Assembly (NCBI RefSeq): GCF_000717915.1
Contig: NZ_JOCX01000028.1
Coordinates: 5,709 to 69,708, forward strand
DNA from: Streptomyces sp. NRRL S-244
GTDB lineage: Bacteria > Actinomycetota > Actinomycetes > Streptomycetales > Streptomycetaceae
Direction of reading: 5' to 3'
Length of the DNA stretch: 64,000 bases
Shown here: piece by piece, positions 10,385 through 18,449 of the stretch
Position numbering within the stretch: the first letter of the stretch is position 1
How the letters are laid out: the number at the start of each line of letters is the position of its first letter
The notes under the pieces: generated by a model
Told to the model about the DNA's origin: nothing
Seen by the model: the letters and a program-made list of their open reading frames with translations, nothing else
Database searches by the model: none
Made by a program: the position numbers and the translations under genes

Positions 10385-10812
10385 CCCGGCGGTGGTCGAT
10401 CGGGCGGGGGCAGAGCCAGCGTTGGGCCGCCTCTACGCTGTCGCCGCCGTTGGTGTTGAACGCGATGGCCGCCTGGGGGCGTGCCAGCGGACCAGGTTCA
10501 CGATCCGTTCGAATAGCGGGAGCAGCTGCTCCGTCTTGCGGATCCCGCCTCTGCGACCACCACGTCCCACGGGCGCTCCGCCAGCGTCGCGACGAGTGCA
10601 GGTTCGCCCGACTTGTCGAAGACGACCAGTGCCATGGCCGCGTCGATGCCGTGTTCGCCGAAGCGGGCCAACTCCTTGTCCAGAGATTCGCGGAGAGCCT
10701 CACCGTCCACACCGGGTATCGCCTGCGGGTCGTACCCGATCACAAGTGCGTAAGTCGTGCAGCCCAGGGCTGCCACGTCCACCGCGCGCGACTGCTTGGT
10801 CGGCCGCGCCAC
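10385..10812 (-). pseudogene. Frameshifted conserved Streptomyces protein
   Basis: The minus strand begins MARPTKQSRAVDVAALGCTT and runs intact through LAERPWDVVV near 10550. There the frame breaks. The expected continuation, GIRKTEQLLPLFERIVNLVR, lies in a second frame, and AAIAFNTNGGDSVEAAQRWL in a third. Joined, they form one protein of about 140 residues with a Rossmann-like look (DVVVxGGGIRK). The two indels show the gene is broken. I cannot name its function. It adjoins the decayed integrase, consistent with a degenerating region. Confidence 0.65.
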
Positions 10813-10945
10813 CGGCGCGTCGCATTCCTCGAACTGTCCGCCCTCGCCGATACGTTCGAATAAACGTCGGTATCAGGACGCGACGGCTCACGTTGCCCGT
10901 GTCCGTTCCGACGTGCCGCATCGAATGTCCAAACAGGGGGATTGT

Positions 10946-11266
10946 ATGAACGTCGTCAAGCGCATCGGCCCACTGGCTGCCGCCGCCCTCACCGTCGTCA
11001 CCGGCACGATCGCCTTCGCCTCCTCGGCCGAGGCCGCGGGATCGTGGAAGTGCCGCTTCTGGAACGAGGGCAACTCTTGCGTCCGCACCGTGGACAACGG
11101 CTACGACGCCGAGTGGATCCGGCCGTGGGACGACGGCAAGGCCCACTACGTCGACTTCAACCTCGAATGCCAGAACGGCTACACCTACGGCGACCAGGGC
11201 GCGTTCTGGATCAGCCCGAACCAGACCCGCAGCTACGTCCTCGCCGTCGGCGCCCGCGGCACCTGA
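10946..11266 (+). CDS. Small secreted Trp/Cys protein, probably truncated by a late TGA
   Basis: 106 residues from an ATG at 10946 preceded by AGGGGG. A signal peptide (MNVVKRIGPLAAAALTVVTG, cleavage near SSAEAAG) is followed by a mature part beginning GSWKCRFWNEGNSC. The reading frame stops at TGA 11264-11266. It then continues in the same frame for 22 sense codons (RAKVIDHTSGKTFYSDYTTK...) to TAG at 11333-11335, and that tail looks like genuine mature-protein sequence. The TGA may therefore be a nonsense mutation of TGG, giving G-T-W-R. Function unknown; a small extracellular disulfide protein is the visible character. Confidence 0.65.
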   Translation: MNVVKRIGPLAAAALTVVTGTIAFASSAEAAGSWKCRFWNEGNSCVRTVDNGYDAEWIRPWDDGKAHYVDFNLECQNGYTYGDQGAFWISPNQTRSYVLAVGARGT

Positions 11267-11331
11267 CGGGCCAAGGTCATCGACCACACCTCGGGCAAGA
11301 CCTTCTACTCCGACTACACGACCAAGCTCGG

Positions 11332-12156
11332 CTAGGCCGCTACGGCGGGCAGGGGTGGGCAGTCGCGGCAGCGGCCGGGGTGGGGGGCGCGGAAGGCTCG
11401 GTCGCAGCCGTCGCAGGTTTGGAAGGGGTCCGGGCGCCTGATCGGCCTCGGCTGCGGGGCTTGTGGCAGGTGGGGTGGGAGGAGCGCCTCCAGGCGGTAC
11501 GCGAGTACGGAGGCGGGGCTGCGCATCGGTTCGGGGAGGTTCGCGGTCAGGGCCAGCCCGATGGCCTCCGGGTCGGCCCCGCGGTCCAGCCAGGCCGAGA
11601 CGCCGGGTGCGAGGCGTCGTACGTCGCGCTCGGCCAGCAGTAGCCGGGGGTCGTGGCGGCGGAGGTTGGCCAGCAGGTCGGCCGCGCCGGGGTGTGCGGG
11701 TTGGGGCTCGGGGTCGGTGATCCGCTGCGGCTCGGGGTGCGGGAGCGGTACCGGCTCCGGGTCCGGCGGCGGAGGGGGCTCGTTCGGCGTGGTCAGCGGC
11801 TTGTTGTACGAGTACGTCCGGGTCACCACCCGCCCGGTCTCCAGCCGCTCGCGCCGCCGTTCCAGGTAGCCGTGGCGTTCCAGCTCGCGGAGGGCGGAGC
11901 TCATGCGCATCTCGCCCTCCGGGAAGCGGGCCACCAGGGCCTTGATGCCGACTGGGGCGCCCTCCGGGAGCGACTGGATGTACGCCGCCACCCCGATCGC
12001 AGTCGCCGACAGCTCGCGGTGCTGGAGGAGGTGGTTGCCGATCACTGTGAAGTGACTCGCGTGCCGCGCGTTGACGTGGATTACACCGGATCGGGGGGTC
12101 CCGGCGGGAAGTCCGGGCGGGGTGCATGCGGGCGCGGTAGGGTGCTCAAGAGCCAT
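11332..12156 (-). CDS. Winged-helix DNA-binding protein with C-terminal zinc knuckle
   Basis: 274 residues. The segment from about residue 28 (HVNARHASHFTVIGNHLLQH) through 110 is the helix-turn-helix found in many uncharacterised Streptomyces proteins: a hydrophobic helix with AIGVAAYIQSLPEG, then ALVARFPEGEMRMSSALREL as the recognition unit. A Pro/Glu-rich linker (about 125-160) is followed by a helical domain and a terminal CDGCDRAF...CRDC zinc-binding pair. Relatives resemble replication-initiator or phage-type regulators, but the target is unknown. The ATG used has only a distant AGGAAG upstream; an in-frame GTG at 12084 is possible. Its 3' end lies against the truncated secreted gene on the other strand. 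Confidence 0.75.
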   Translation of the reverse strand: MALEHPTAPACTPPGLPAGTPRSGVIHVNARHASHFTVIGNHLLQHRELSATAIGVAAYIQSLPEGAPVGIKALVARFPEGEMRMSSALRELERHGYLERRRERLETGRVVTRTYSYNKPLTTPNEPPPPPDPEPVPLPHPEPQRITDPEPQPAHPGAADLLANLRRHDPRLLLAERDVRRLAPGVSAWLDRGADPEAIGLALTANLPEPMRSPASVLAYRLEALLPPHLPQAPQPRPIRRPDPFQTCDGCDRAFRAPHPGRCRDCPPLPAVAA

Positions 12157-12369
12157 AGGGAAGGTGCTACTTCCTGCTTGGTCAGGCCCTCGGCCGGGAT
12201 GCCAGTCCCGTCGGGGGCCGTCTCATGTCTGCGGTTGTCGGGGCGAGCATATGCCCGGCAACCGGCCCGAAATCCAGCCCAGTTGGCACAGTTCACCCGT
12301 CCGAGCGATGGCGGGGCTGGTGGGGTGGGTTTGGTGGGTTCTTTCCCCCGGTTCTTTGGTCTTTTGCGT

Positions 12370-12777
12370 CTAAGCACGCCGGATCGCGGAACCCCGGGAC
12401 ACGGGTGTGAGCGACACCTCCGCCCACACCACCTTGCACGGGAGCGGCCCTTCCCGTACGCCCCAACGGTCTGCGAGCGCCTCGACCAGGACCAGGCCCC
12501 GACCCGCGTCGCGGATCTCCGGGATCCGGTCGCCCCGGGCATCCGTCACCTCGATGAGCAAGGTGTCGGGGGTGATGGTGAGGGCGAGTTTGAAGTCCCG
12601 TCCGGGAACCCGGCCGTGGGTCACGGCGTTGGTCGCGAGCTCCGCGATGATCTGCTCGGGAACCTCCAAGGGGAGCCCCCAGGCACGGAGTTGTTCGGCG
12701 GCCAGCACGCGGCCGAGTCGAGCTCCGCGCGGGGTCGCGGACAGCTGGACGTGAAAGTCGACGAGTTGAGGAATCAC
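12370..12777 (-). CDS. Anti-sigma-type ATP-binding protein (HATPase_c, RsbW-like)
   Basis: About 135 residues from the GTG at 12777; an in-frame ATG at 12909 would add 44 less convincing residues. The GHKL ATPase pattern is clear: N-box IIAELATNAVTHG, then EVTDARGDRIPE and a glycine box DAGRGLVLVEALADRWG. Such single-domain kinases bind partner sigma factors or anti-anti-sigma factors in Streptomyces. It is divergent from an XRE-DUF5753 gene followed by a DUF397 gene. The three together form the whiJ/abaA-like regulatory module that is repeated many times in these genomes. Its specific target cannot be read from the sequence. Confidence 0.85.
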   Translation of the reverse strand: MIPQLVDFHVQLSATPRGARLGRVLAAEQLRAWGLPLEVPEQIIAELATNAVTHGRVPGRDFKLALTITPDTLLIEVTDARGDRIPEIRDAGRGLVLVEALADRWGVREGPLPCKVVWAEVSLTPVSRGSAIRRA

Positions 12778-12932
12778 GTCACTCAGCGTGGCCGCACGTG
12801 CGTACCGTTGGAAGCAACACCGCCTGTACGTCCCGCGTTTGTCCGGTGCTTGTCCAGCGCTGTAGCAGCTGTCCGGACCGACTTGACGGGTACGGGGCGC
12901 TGAGGACATCGGCTCGTCGGAGGTGGGCGCGC

Positions 12933-13793
12933 ATGAGCGTGGACAGCAGTGACGGTACGGAAGAACCCGGCTGGGACGTGGATCCGGAGGACGAACAGGG
13001 CGTGGCGGTGGTCGCCGCCCTGGGTCGACAGCTCAAGACTTGGCGAGAGTCGGCCGGCATGCGGGCCGCCGAGTTCGGGGCCGCCATCCAGTACGGAGAG
13101 GACCAGGTCCGCAAGGTCGAGGCAGGGAAGCGCATCCCTCGCGCCGAATATTTGGACCGGGCGGACGAGGTACTGAACGCCGGCGGCAAGATCAAGGCGA
13201 TGAAGGTCGACCTTGAACAGGTCCGCTACCCAAGGAAGGTCCGGGGCCTGGCGAAGATGGAAAGCCAGGCAGTCGAACTGTCCGCGTACGGCAATCACAA
13301 CATCCATGGCCTGTTGCAGACGGACGACTACGCGCGGGCCCTGTTCGAGATGTGGCAGCCTCCACAGACCATCGAGGAGGTGGAACGCGGTTTGGCCGCC
13401 CGGAAGGCGCGACGGTCGATCTTCGACCGCAGCCCCGCGCCCGCTCTGTGCTTCGTCCAGGAAGAGGTGACCCTGCGGCGCCGCATCGGGGGGACAATGG
13501 TGATGCGTGGGCAACTCGAACGCCTGCTGGAGGTTTCAGAGCTGCGGCACGTGACGATCCAGGTCATGCCCACCCATCTCGAAGAGCACGCCGGAATGGG
13601 TGGATTGATCCAACTGCTGAAATTCGCGGATGGATCGGCGGCAGAGCGCTCCGAGGGGGCGTTCAACGGCCGTCCCGTCTCCGATCCGAGGCAGGTCCGG
13701 ATCCTTGAGCAATGCCATGCAATGATCCGGTCCCAGGCTCTCACGCCACGGGAGTCCGTCGCATTCATCGAGCAAGTGCTGGGAGAGACATGA
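12933..13793 (+). CDS. XRE-family regulator with DUF5753 domain (WhiJ/Scr1-like)
   Basis: 286 residues from an ATG with GGAGG nine bases upstream; longer in-frame starts lack a ribosome site. The N-terminal helix-turn-helix spans about residues 28-85 ([20 protein letters not shown], then [11 protein letters not shown]). The DUF5753 ligand/partner domain follows ([54 protein letters not shown]). Its stop overlaps the DUF397 start by ATGA, so the two are co-translated. In the family, the DUF397 protein is thought to act on the regulator as an antagonist or co-factor. The promoter is shared divergently with the HATPase gene. Confidence 0.92.
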   Translation: MSVDSSDGTEEPGWDVDPEDEQGVAVVAALGRQLKTWRESAGMRAAEFGAAIQYGEDQVRKVEAGKRIPRAEYLDRADEVLNAGGKIKAMKVDLEQVRYPRKVRGLAKMESQAVELSAYGNHNIHGLLQTDDYARALFEMWQPPQTIEEVERGLAARKARRSIFDRSPAPALCFVQEEVTLRRRIGGTMVMRGQLERLLEVSELRHVTIQVMPTHLEEHAGMGGLIQLLKFADGSAAERSEGAFNGRPVSDPRQVRILEQCHAMIRSQALTPRESVAFIEQVLGET

Positions 13794-14038
13794 TCCACGA
13801 GCCCGAGCTGGAGTGGTTCAAAAGCAGCTACAGCAGCAGCAGCGACGGCAACGACTGCGTCGAGGTCGCCTGGCGCAAGAGCAGCTACAGCGACAGCGGC
13901 GACATCAACGACTGCGTCGAGGTGGCCAACACCCCCGGCGCCGTCCTCGTCCGGGACTCCAAGGACACTCAGCGGCCCCACCTGACGGTCGGGCCCGGCG
14001 CGTGGGCCGGGTTTGTGGCCCACGCGGCCGGGAACTGA
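13790..14038 (+). CDS. DUF397 protein with duplicated N-terminal motif
   Basis: 82 residues, co-translated with the upstream XRE gene. DUF397 proteins normally carry one W-x-K-S-S-Y-S...D-C-V-E-V-A motif. Here it occurs twice back to back: [19 protein letters not shown], then [19 protein letters not shown], followed by the usual V-R-D-S-K...[10 protein letters not shown] end. The repeat is also visible at the DNA level (13814-13870 and 13871-13927, 57 bp each). The protein is small, acidic and cytoplasmic, and probably binds its partner regulator. The duplication could alter stoichiometry of that contact. Confidence 0.9.
   Translation: MIHEPELEWFKSSYSSSSDGNDCVEVAWRKSSYSDSGDINDCVEVANTPGAVLVRDSKDTQRPHLTVGPGAWAGFVAHAAGN
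13814..13927 (+). repeat. 57-bp in-frame tandem duplication inside DUF397 gene
   Basis: Units 13814-13870 and 13871-13927 begin TGGTTCAAAAGCAGCTACAG and TGGCGCAAGAGCAGCTACAG. Each encodes a full 19-residue motif ending in DCVEVA. The copies have diverged mainly in the middle, while the end (AACGACTGCGTCGAGGT) is identical. Confidence 0.85.
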
Positions 14039-14047
14039 CGGCTGGCT

Positions 14048-14689
14048 TCAGGCGCGGGTGCAGACGTGCACCGATTCGCTGTGCCCGCCCTCGCTGTGGA
14101 CGATCCGCACCACGTTGTTCTTGTAGGTCACCTTCAGCACCTGGCCGTCGCTGGTGTCCTTGTGGCCCGGGGGCTTCCAGGGGAGCGTGAGCGAGACGTT
14201 CTCCGCGACCTCCCCCGGGACGGTGAGCGCTTCGCCGCCCGTCAGCCGGCTGACGCCCTTGGGGGCCTCGTACACGTCGAGGACCAGGTGGCCGCCGCGC
14301 AGCAGCCAGCCTCCGTGCCAGGTGATGGGGGCGGGGCCGCTGGTCCAGGTGATGGTCCAGCCGGAGTTGCCGCCGCCGTCCGCGTTCACGGTGGCCTTCC
14401 CCTTCACGGTCTCGCCGTTCGGGGTGGTCGACTCCAGGTTCCAGTCGCCCTTGATGAACGCGTCGAAGGCCCGGGCGAGCGGGCCCGACGAGGCCGGCGC
14501 CGGGGAGGACGAAGCCGGGGACGACGCCGCCGCGTCCCCGGGGGCTGCCGGCGTTCCGGGCAGGGGGTCCTTGCCCTTGCCTCCGCACGCCGCGACCAGT
14601 GAGGCGCCGACGCCGATCGCCAGGTAGCGCAGTGCGTTGCGCCGCCCGATCATCTGCGCCGCCGCGCGTATCTCCCGTACCGTCACCAT
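14048..14689 (-). CDS. Tat-type lipoprotein, unknown function
   Basis: 213 residues from an ATG preceded by GGGGG (the ATG at 14701 adds four residues). The N-terminus has a twin-arginine signal, GRRNALRYLAIG, directly joined to a lipobox, L-V-A-A-C, so the mature protein should be exported folded and anchored on the outer membrane face. After a Pro/Ser/Ala linker (about residues 40-65), the body is beta-rich with a WTITWTSGPAPITWHGGW block. The mature part has one further Cys near the end (VHVCTRA). It is convergent with the DUF397 gene. No family is recognised. Confidence 0.8.
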   Translation of the reverse strand: MVTVREIRAAAQMIGRRNALRYLAIGVGASLVAACGGKGKDPLPGTPAAPGDAAASSPASSSPAPASSGPLARAFDAFIKGDWNLESTTPNGETVKGKATVNADGGGNSGWTITWTSGPAPITWHGGWLLRGGHLVLDVYEAPKGVSRLTGGEALTVPGEVAENVSLTLPWKPPGHKDTSDGQVLKVTYKNNVVRIVHSEGGHSESVHVCTRA

Positions 14690-14773
14690 GCCCCCGTACA
14701 AGGTCGGTTGATCAACAGCGGCCGACTATAGCCGCGGGCCTGGAACCGTACGATCCCCTTCCACGTCTCTCAT

Positions 14774-14803
14774 GGACATGACCAGTCGAATCTGGTCATG
14801 TCC
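14774..14803. promoter_or_regulatory. 12-bp inverted repeat upstream of the effector operon
   Basis: Arms GGACATGACCAG and CTGGTCATGTCC flank a TCGAAT centre, 24 bp before the start codon at 14828. The symmetry suits a dimeric repressor site or a 5'-UTR hairpin controlling the downstream three-gene operon. Confidence 0.5.
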
Positions 14804-14827
14804 GGTTATCAACTACCCAGGGGACAC

Positions 14828-15274
14828 ATGTCGTTCGATGCGGAATGGGCTCAGCACAAGGCCGCCGCCCTCGCGCAGCAACCGTCGCCCGCCATGCGCC
14901 TCAATCACGTACCCGCCGACGCGAGCACGGCGGGGAGCCCGGCCGGGAGCCTCGTCGCCGGGGCGCAGTCCATCAACGGCAACGCCAACCTGCTGATCGA
15001 GATCGCCGCGCTCCTCCACGAGGGGCGGCCGGACGGGGACGCCAGCACCATGGCGCGCGCACCCCGGGCCCACGCGGACGTCTCGGCGGAGGCCCTGCGC
15101 TTCGCCCGCTTCGCCGACGACCAGTTCAAGGACACGATCAACCTGTTCGCCGCCCTGGCCACCAAGCTCAAGACCACCGGCACCAGCTTCGCGCAGGTGG
15201 ACGACGGGACCGCCCGCAACTTCCTCAACGGCATCCTCGACGGCGGCCAGTACGTGAAGCCGGAGTCGAAGTGA
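14828..15274 (+). CDS. Small helical partner of a type VII-type effector
   Basis: 148 residues from an ATG behind AGGGGA. It is predicted mostly helical with no signal peptide: a central stretch (INGNANLLIEIAALLHEG) and a C-terminal one (EALRFARFADDQFKDTINLF). The stop overlaps the next gene's GTG by four bases, so the two are made together. In ESX/type VII loci, effectors are commonly preceded by one or two small helical partner proteins that form the secretion-competent complex, and that is the role inferred here. There is no clear W-x-G motif. No family name can be assigned. Confidence 0.65.
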   Translation: MSFDAEWAQHKAAALAQQPSPAMRLNHVPADASTAGSPAGSLVAGAQSINGNANLLIEIAALLHEGRPDGDASTMARAPRAHADVSAEALRFARFADDQFKDTINLFAALATKLKTTGTSFAQVDDGTARNFLNGILDGGQYVKPESK

Positions 15275-16662
15275 GCCTGAGCCACCGCAAGGACGTCCAG
15301 TTCCTGGAGGAGTGCAACCCGGCGCTGGTGGAGCGCAACGCCGCCGAGTTCAAGCGGCTGCGCGAGCTGCTGGTGCAGGCCGAGGAGCCCGCACGGCGCG
15401 CCGAGACCGGTACGCAGTGGCAGAGCGACGGCAGCCACACGTACACCTCGCGGCTCTCGGAGGCCCGCCAGCTCGTCCTCCACATGGCCGAGGGGTTCGA
15501 CAAGGCCGCCAGCGCCCTGCACGCGTACGCCGCGGCCCTGACCACCGCCAAGTCGCACTACGCGAACGGCAAGCGCACCGAGCGCAAGCTCGCGGCGCTC
15601 ATCGCCACGAAGGGCACCGCGATCACGCGCACGGCGCAGGAGGCGGAGCCGATGTGCCAGTGGGAGGACATGCGGGCGACGACCGGCGTCATGGACTTCT
15701 TCGCCGAGATCACCATGGACGTGGACGACATCCGCGACGAGGCGAACCGGCTGCACGATGACGCGGGAGGCAGCTTCCACCTGGCCAAGACGGCCGAGCA
15801 GGAGGCGCGCAGCGTGTGCGTGCACGCGATGAAGCAGGCGTACGAGCTGCTGCCCGAGTTCAAGGTCAAGGGCGGCGGGGGCGGGGTCGACGTCTACGCC
15901 GCGATGGCCGACATCCGGCGCGAGGCGGCGGAGGCCCGTACGAACCCCCTCACGCACCTGCCGGGCAGCGGCCCGAAGAAGGACATGACGGGGCCGGTGG
16001 GGAGCGAGCCGGTCTCCCCCGAGCTGCGCGACATCCGGATGCGGGTGGCGGGGCTGCCGGAAGCGGACGACAACTACTGGGACCCGCCGCAGTCGGACGA
16101 GGGCCGGGCGGAGTGGATCCGCAACAACAAGGAGATCCTGCGGGCGGCGGCGCAGCGGGCGGGGCTGCCGGAGGAGATGGTGGCCGGCATCGCGTGGAAG
16201 GAGGTCGGCGGCCAGCCGGGCATCTTCGACGACGGCGTGGACTTCTTCCGCCAGGCGGCGGACGCGCCGTGGGGGCTGAGCCCGGTCACGGCCGAGAACC
16301 TGCCGGACCGGGCGGGCGGCAAGCCGGACGAGACCTCCTTCGGGCCGATCGCGGTGCAGTTGCGGCGCGGGGCGGAGGTGCTGGGCTACGACCCGGAGAA
16401 CCTCACGGACCAGCAGCGCAACGTGGTGAAGTCCGCGCTCCAGGACCCGAAGCAGAACGCCTTCATCGCGGCGGGGTTCCTGGCGCAGATCAAGGAGGAG
16501 ACCGGGTACGCGAACGTCCCGGCGGACCAGCTGACCGAGGCCCAGATGCAGGAGATCGCGGCCCGCTACAACGGCGGCCCGTACTGGGAGTCGAAGAAGG
16601 CTCAGGACTACGGCGATGATTTCCGCAGCAACCTCGGCAACGTGAAGAAGGCAATGCAATGA
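15271..16662 (+). CDS. Putative type VII-secreted effector with lysozyme-like C-terminus
   Basis: 463 residues. Residues 1-210 are long helices with the WXG-superfamily look (TGTQWQSDGSHTYTSRLSEA, AEGFDKAASALHAYAAALTT). A linker with GGGGG (about 205-260) precedes a C-terminal domain, roughly 285-463, that resembles a lytic transglycosylase/muramidase. It contains EEMVAGIAWKEVGGQPG, where the Glu of WKE is the candidate acid, and later IAARYNGGPYWESKKAQDYG, the usual R/A-Y-N-G-G box. Such an enzyme would cut peptidoglycan of rivals, or of the producer during secretion. It is sandwiched between a small helical partner and a membrane protein, both overlapping by 4 bp. Active-site assignment is by pattern only. 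Confidence 0.7.
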   Translation: MSLSHRKDVQFLEECNPALVERNAAEFKRLRELLVQAEEPARRAETGTQWQSDGSHTYTSRLSEARQLVLHMAEGFDKAASALHAYAAALTTAKSHYANGKRTERKLAALIATKGTAITRTAQEAEPMCQWEDMRATTGVMDFFAEITMDVDDIRDEANRLHDDAGGSFHLAKTAEQEARSVCVHAMKQAYELLPEFKVKGGGGGVDVYAAMADIRREAAEARTNPLTHLPGSGPKKDMTGPVGSEPVSPELRDIRMRVAGLPEADDNYWDPPQSDEGRAEWIRNNKEILRAAAQRAGLPEEMVAGIAWKEVGGQPGIFDDGVDFFRQAADAPWGLSPVTAENLPDRAGGKPDETSFGPIAVQLRRGAEVLGYDPENLTDQQRNVVKSALQDPKQNAFIAAGFLAQIKEETGYANVPADQLTEAQMQEIAARYNGGPYWESKKAQDYGDDFRSNLGNVKKAMQ

Positions 16663-16979
16663 CGTACGGGCGCGAGAGCATCGACCTGCCCGAGGACCGG
16701 GGCTGCCTCCAGTGGGTCCTGGGCGTCCCGCTGGCCCTCATCTACCTGCCTGCGGCCTACATCTGCTTCCTCCTGCTGATGGCGGACCCGATCGCCCCCG
16801 CGGACCAGCGCACGCGCGACGACATCCACGCGATGGGCGCCGTCGCGCTGTGCATCACCTTCGCCGGGCTGCTGCTCTCGCTCCTCCCGGTCTACCGGCG
16901 GACGATGAACCGCTGGTGGTACGCCGTACCGCTCGCCCTCGGCGCCGTCGCGTACTTCCGGGTCACGACCCTGGGGTAG
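16659..16979 (+). CDS. Small membrane protein, candidate immunity to the lytic effector
   Basis: 106 residues, start overlapping the effector stop (ATGA). Three hydrophobic segments are visible: LQWVLGVPLALIYLPAAYIC, AVALCITFAGLLLSLLPV and WYAVPLALGAVAYF. A membrane location fits protection against a wall-acting enzyme, and the translational coupling fits effector-immunity pairs. No known immunity family is recognised. Its 3' end overlaps the convergent gene by 17 bp. Confidence 0.6.
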   Translation: MTYGRESIDLPEDRGCLQWVLGVPLALIYLPAAYICFLLLMADPIAPADQRTRDDIHAMGAVALCITFAGLLLSLLPVYRRTMNRWWYAVPLALGAVAYFRVTTLG

Positions 16980-17850
16980 TCAGGGGGGCAATCGTGGCCG
17001 TGCCGTCCGGCTTGATGTCGAACGCCCGCCCGAGGCCGAGCTTGGCGTCCCCGACTTCCGCATCGCTCGCGAGTTCGCCGGCGACCCGGGCCGAGGACTG
17101 CACCCGGTGCCCCTTGACGCTTCCGCTGACCGAGCAGTCCGAGAACGAGCTGTACCAGACCTTGCCCGGGTCGATGACGACCTGCCGCCAGGGCCCCGGA
17201 TGCAGCGGGCACGCTCCGTAGGTCGCGCTCACCACGGGCTTCACGGAGACCGTGACGACCAACTGCGTGGGGCCCACGTTCCTCAGCGCGACACCGAACT
17301 GGGCCGCACCCGTTCCGCTCACCGCCTGGGTGCAGGGCTGCATGTCGATGTTCATGACGCTGGTCGGAAGCCATCTGGTCGGGCAGGCCACGTCCTTGGA
17401 CGGATACGGGGAAGAGCCCACCGTGGCCGACCGGCGGCTCGGCGAGGCCGACGGTGTCGGTGTCGCGGCCGGGGCTGCGGCGATCTCGGGGCCCGGCGGT
17501 GGGGGCGTGGCCGACGGGGACGGCGAGGCGGCGGCGGAGGTGCTGGGCGAGGGCGGGCCACTGGGTGCGACGGACCGGGCGCTGTCGGCGTTCGCGGCCT
17601 TCAGCGGGGCGTGCGGGAGGTTCAGGATGGTGACCGGCACGGCGATCGCGACCGCGGTGCCGGCTGCCACGAGGGCGAGACGGCGGCCCGATGGCCAAAC
17701 CCGTACACGGCTCCCGGCCGTCGACGCGTCCGGCTCGGCGGGCGCCGACGGGTACAGGTTGAAGTTGTTGTTGATGACGTTGCCGCCGTGGGTGATGTTC
17801 TGGGTCCCACCGTCATAGGCGGCGTTGTCCTGGCGGTCGGGCTCGGTCAC
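16963..17850 (-). CDS. Single-pass membrane protein with N-terminal QNITxGG (amyloid-like) motif
   Basis: 295 residues from a GTG overlapping the previous stop (GTGA). Residues 7-26 read QDNAAYDGGTQNITHGGNVI, nearly repeating the C-terminus of the upstream protein, and are followed by an Asn-rich NNNFNLYP. Basic residues (RVRVWPSGRR) precede one transmembrane helix (about 58-78), so the motif is predicted cytoplasmic and the rest outside. A Ser/Pro/Ala-rich stalk (about 85-150) carries a C-terminal beta domain with four Cys (DVACP, QPCTQ, GACPL, SDCSV). The layout resembles a sensor: outer domain, stalk, membrane helix, then a short cytoplasmic homotypic motif. No enzyme domain is seen. Confidence 0.75.
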   Translation of the reverse strand: MTEPDRQDNAAYDGGTQNITHGGNVINNNFNLYPSAPAEPDASTAGSRVRVWPSGRRLALVAAGTAVAIAVPVTILNLPHAPLKAANADSARSVAPSGPPSPSTSAAASPSPSATPPPPGPEIAAAPAATPTPSASPSRRSATVGSSPYPSKDVACPTRWLPTSVMNIDMQPCTQAVSGTGAAQFGVALRNVGPTQLVVTVSVKPVVSATYGACPLHPGPWRQVVIDPGKVWYSSFSDCSVSGSVKGHRVQSSARVAGELASDAEVGDAKLGLGRAFDIKPDGTATIAPLTTPGS

Positions 17851-18284
17851 CGCTGCCGCCGGGCGGGGTCGCCGACGATGATGTCGCCGCCCTGGGTGAT
17901 GTTCTGGATGCCGCCGCCGTACGCCGTGTTGTTCTGTACGTACGTCTGCTGCGGCGCCGGCAGCTCGCCCTGGACTCGGGCGATCAGCTCGCCGAGCTCC
18001 GCCGCCATCTCGGGCTGCTCCTCCAGGAGGTCCTTCAGCCGGCCGCACCACTCGGCTTCGAGTGCACGTCGTACGGCCTCCTGCTCCTGCGGGGAGGCGG
18101 CCCGGCCCAGCTGCGCGGCGAGGCGGTCGAGGCGGCCGGCCGCGGTCTGTTCGGCCTGCGGGTTCCCCCGTCCCAGGAACCGGGTGAAGCCGGAGCGGGT
18201 CGTCTGCCAGGCATCGGTCGCGGCCGCGCTCACCAAAGCCGTGCCACCCGTGGCAGCCAGTAACTCCAGCGCTTCTGTCAGCAC
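17847..18284 (-). CDS. Helical cytoplasmic protein with C-terminal QNITxGG (amyloid-like) motif
   Basis: 145 residues from a GTG with GGGAGGA seven bases upstream; the ATG at 18308 lacks such a site. The N-terminus (EALELLAATGGTALVSAAAT, then DAWQTTRSGFTRFLGRG) and the following helices (AAGRLDRLAAQLGR, LKDLLEEQPEMAAELGELIA) match a small helical domain common in Streptomyces next to signalling and defence-type genes. The last 29 residues start QNNTAYGGGIQNITQGGDII, repeated at the N-terminus of the next gene. A motif at the end of one protein and the start of its neighbour is how known prion-like signalling pairs are built. Function is unproven. Confidence 0.75.
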   Translation of the reverse strand: MLTEALELLAATGGTALVSAAATDAWQTTRSGFTRFLGRGNPQAEQTAAGRLDRLAAQLGRAASPQEQEAVRRALEAEWCGRLKDLLEEQPEMAAELGELIARVQGELPAPQQTYVQNNTAYGGGIQNITQGGDIIVGDPARRQR

Positions 18285-18449
18285 CCTGTTCCTCCCGGTC
18301 AGCGGCATGCGTGCACGGGTGAACTTCCCGTGAGAGCAGACAAGTTAATGCATCGCCACGGGTGCCGCTAACGGCCTGGGAGGGGGTGTCGGAACGCGCC
18401 GCAGCCCCCGCCCGGACGGGGGCGGGGGCTGCGGGGGGGGCCGGGCCGG

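Noticed and set aside
14905..16659. 584-aa minus-strand ORF opposite the effector operon
   Set aside because: His/Arg/Leu-rich shadow; plus-strand genes have coupled overlaps and domain motifs.
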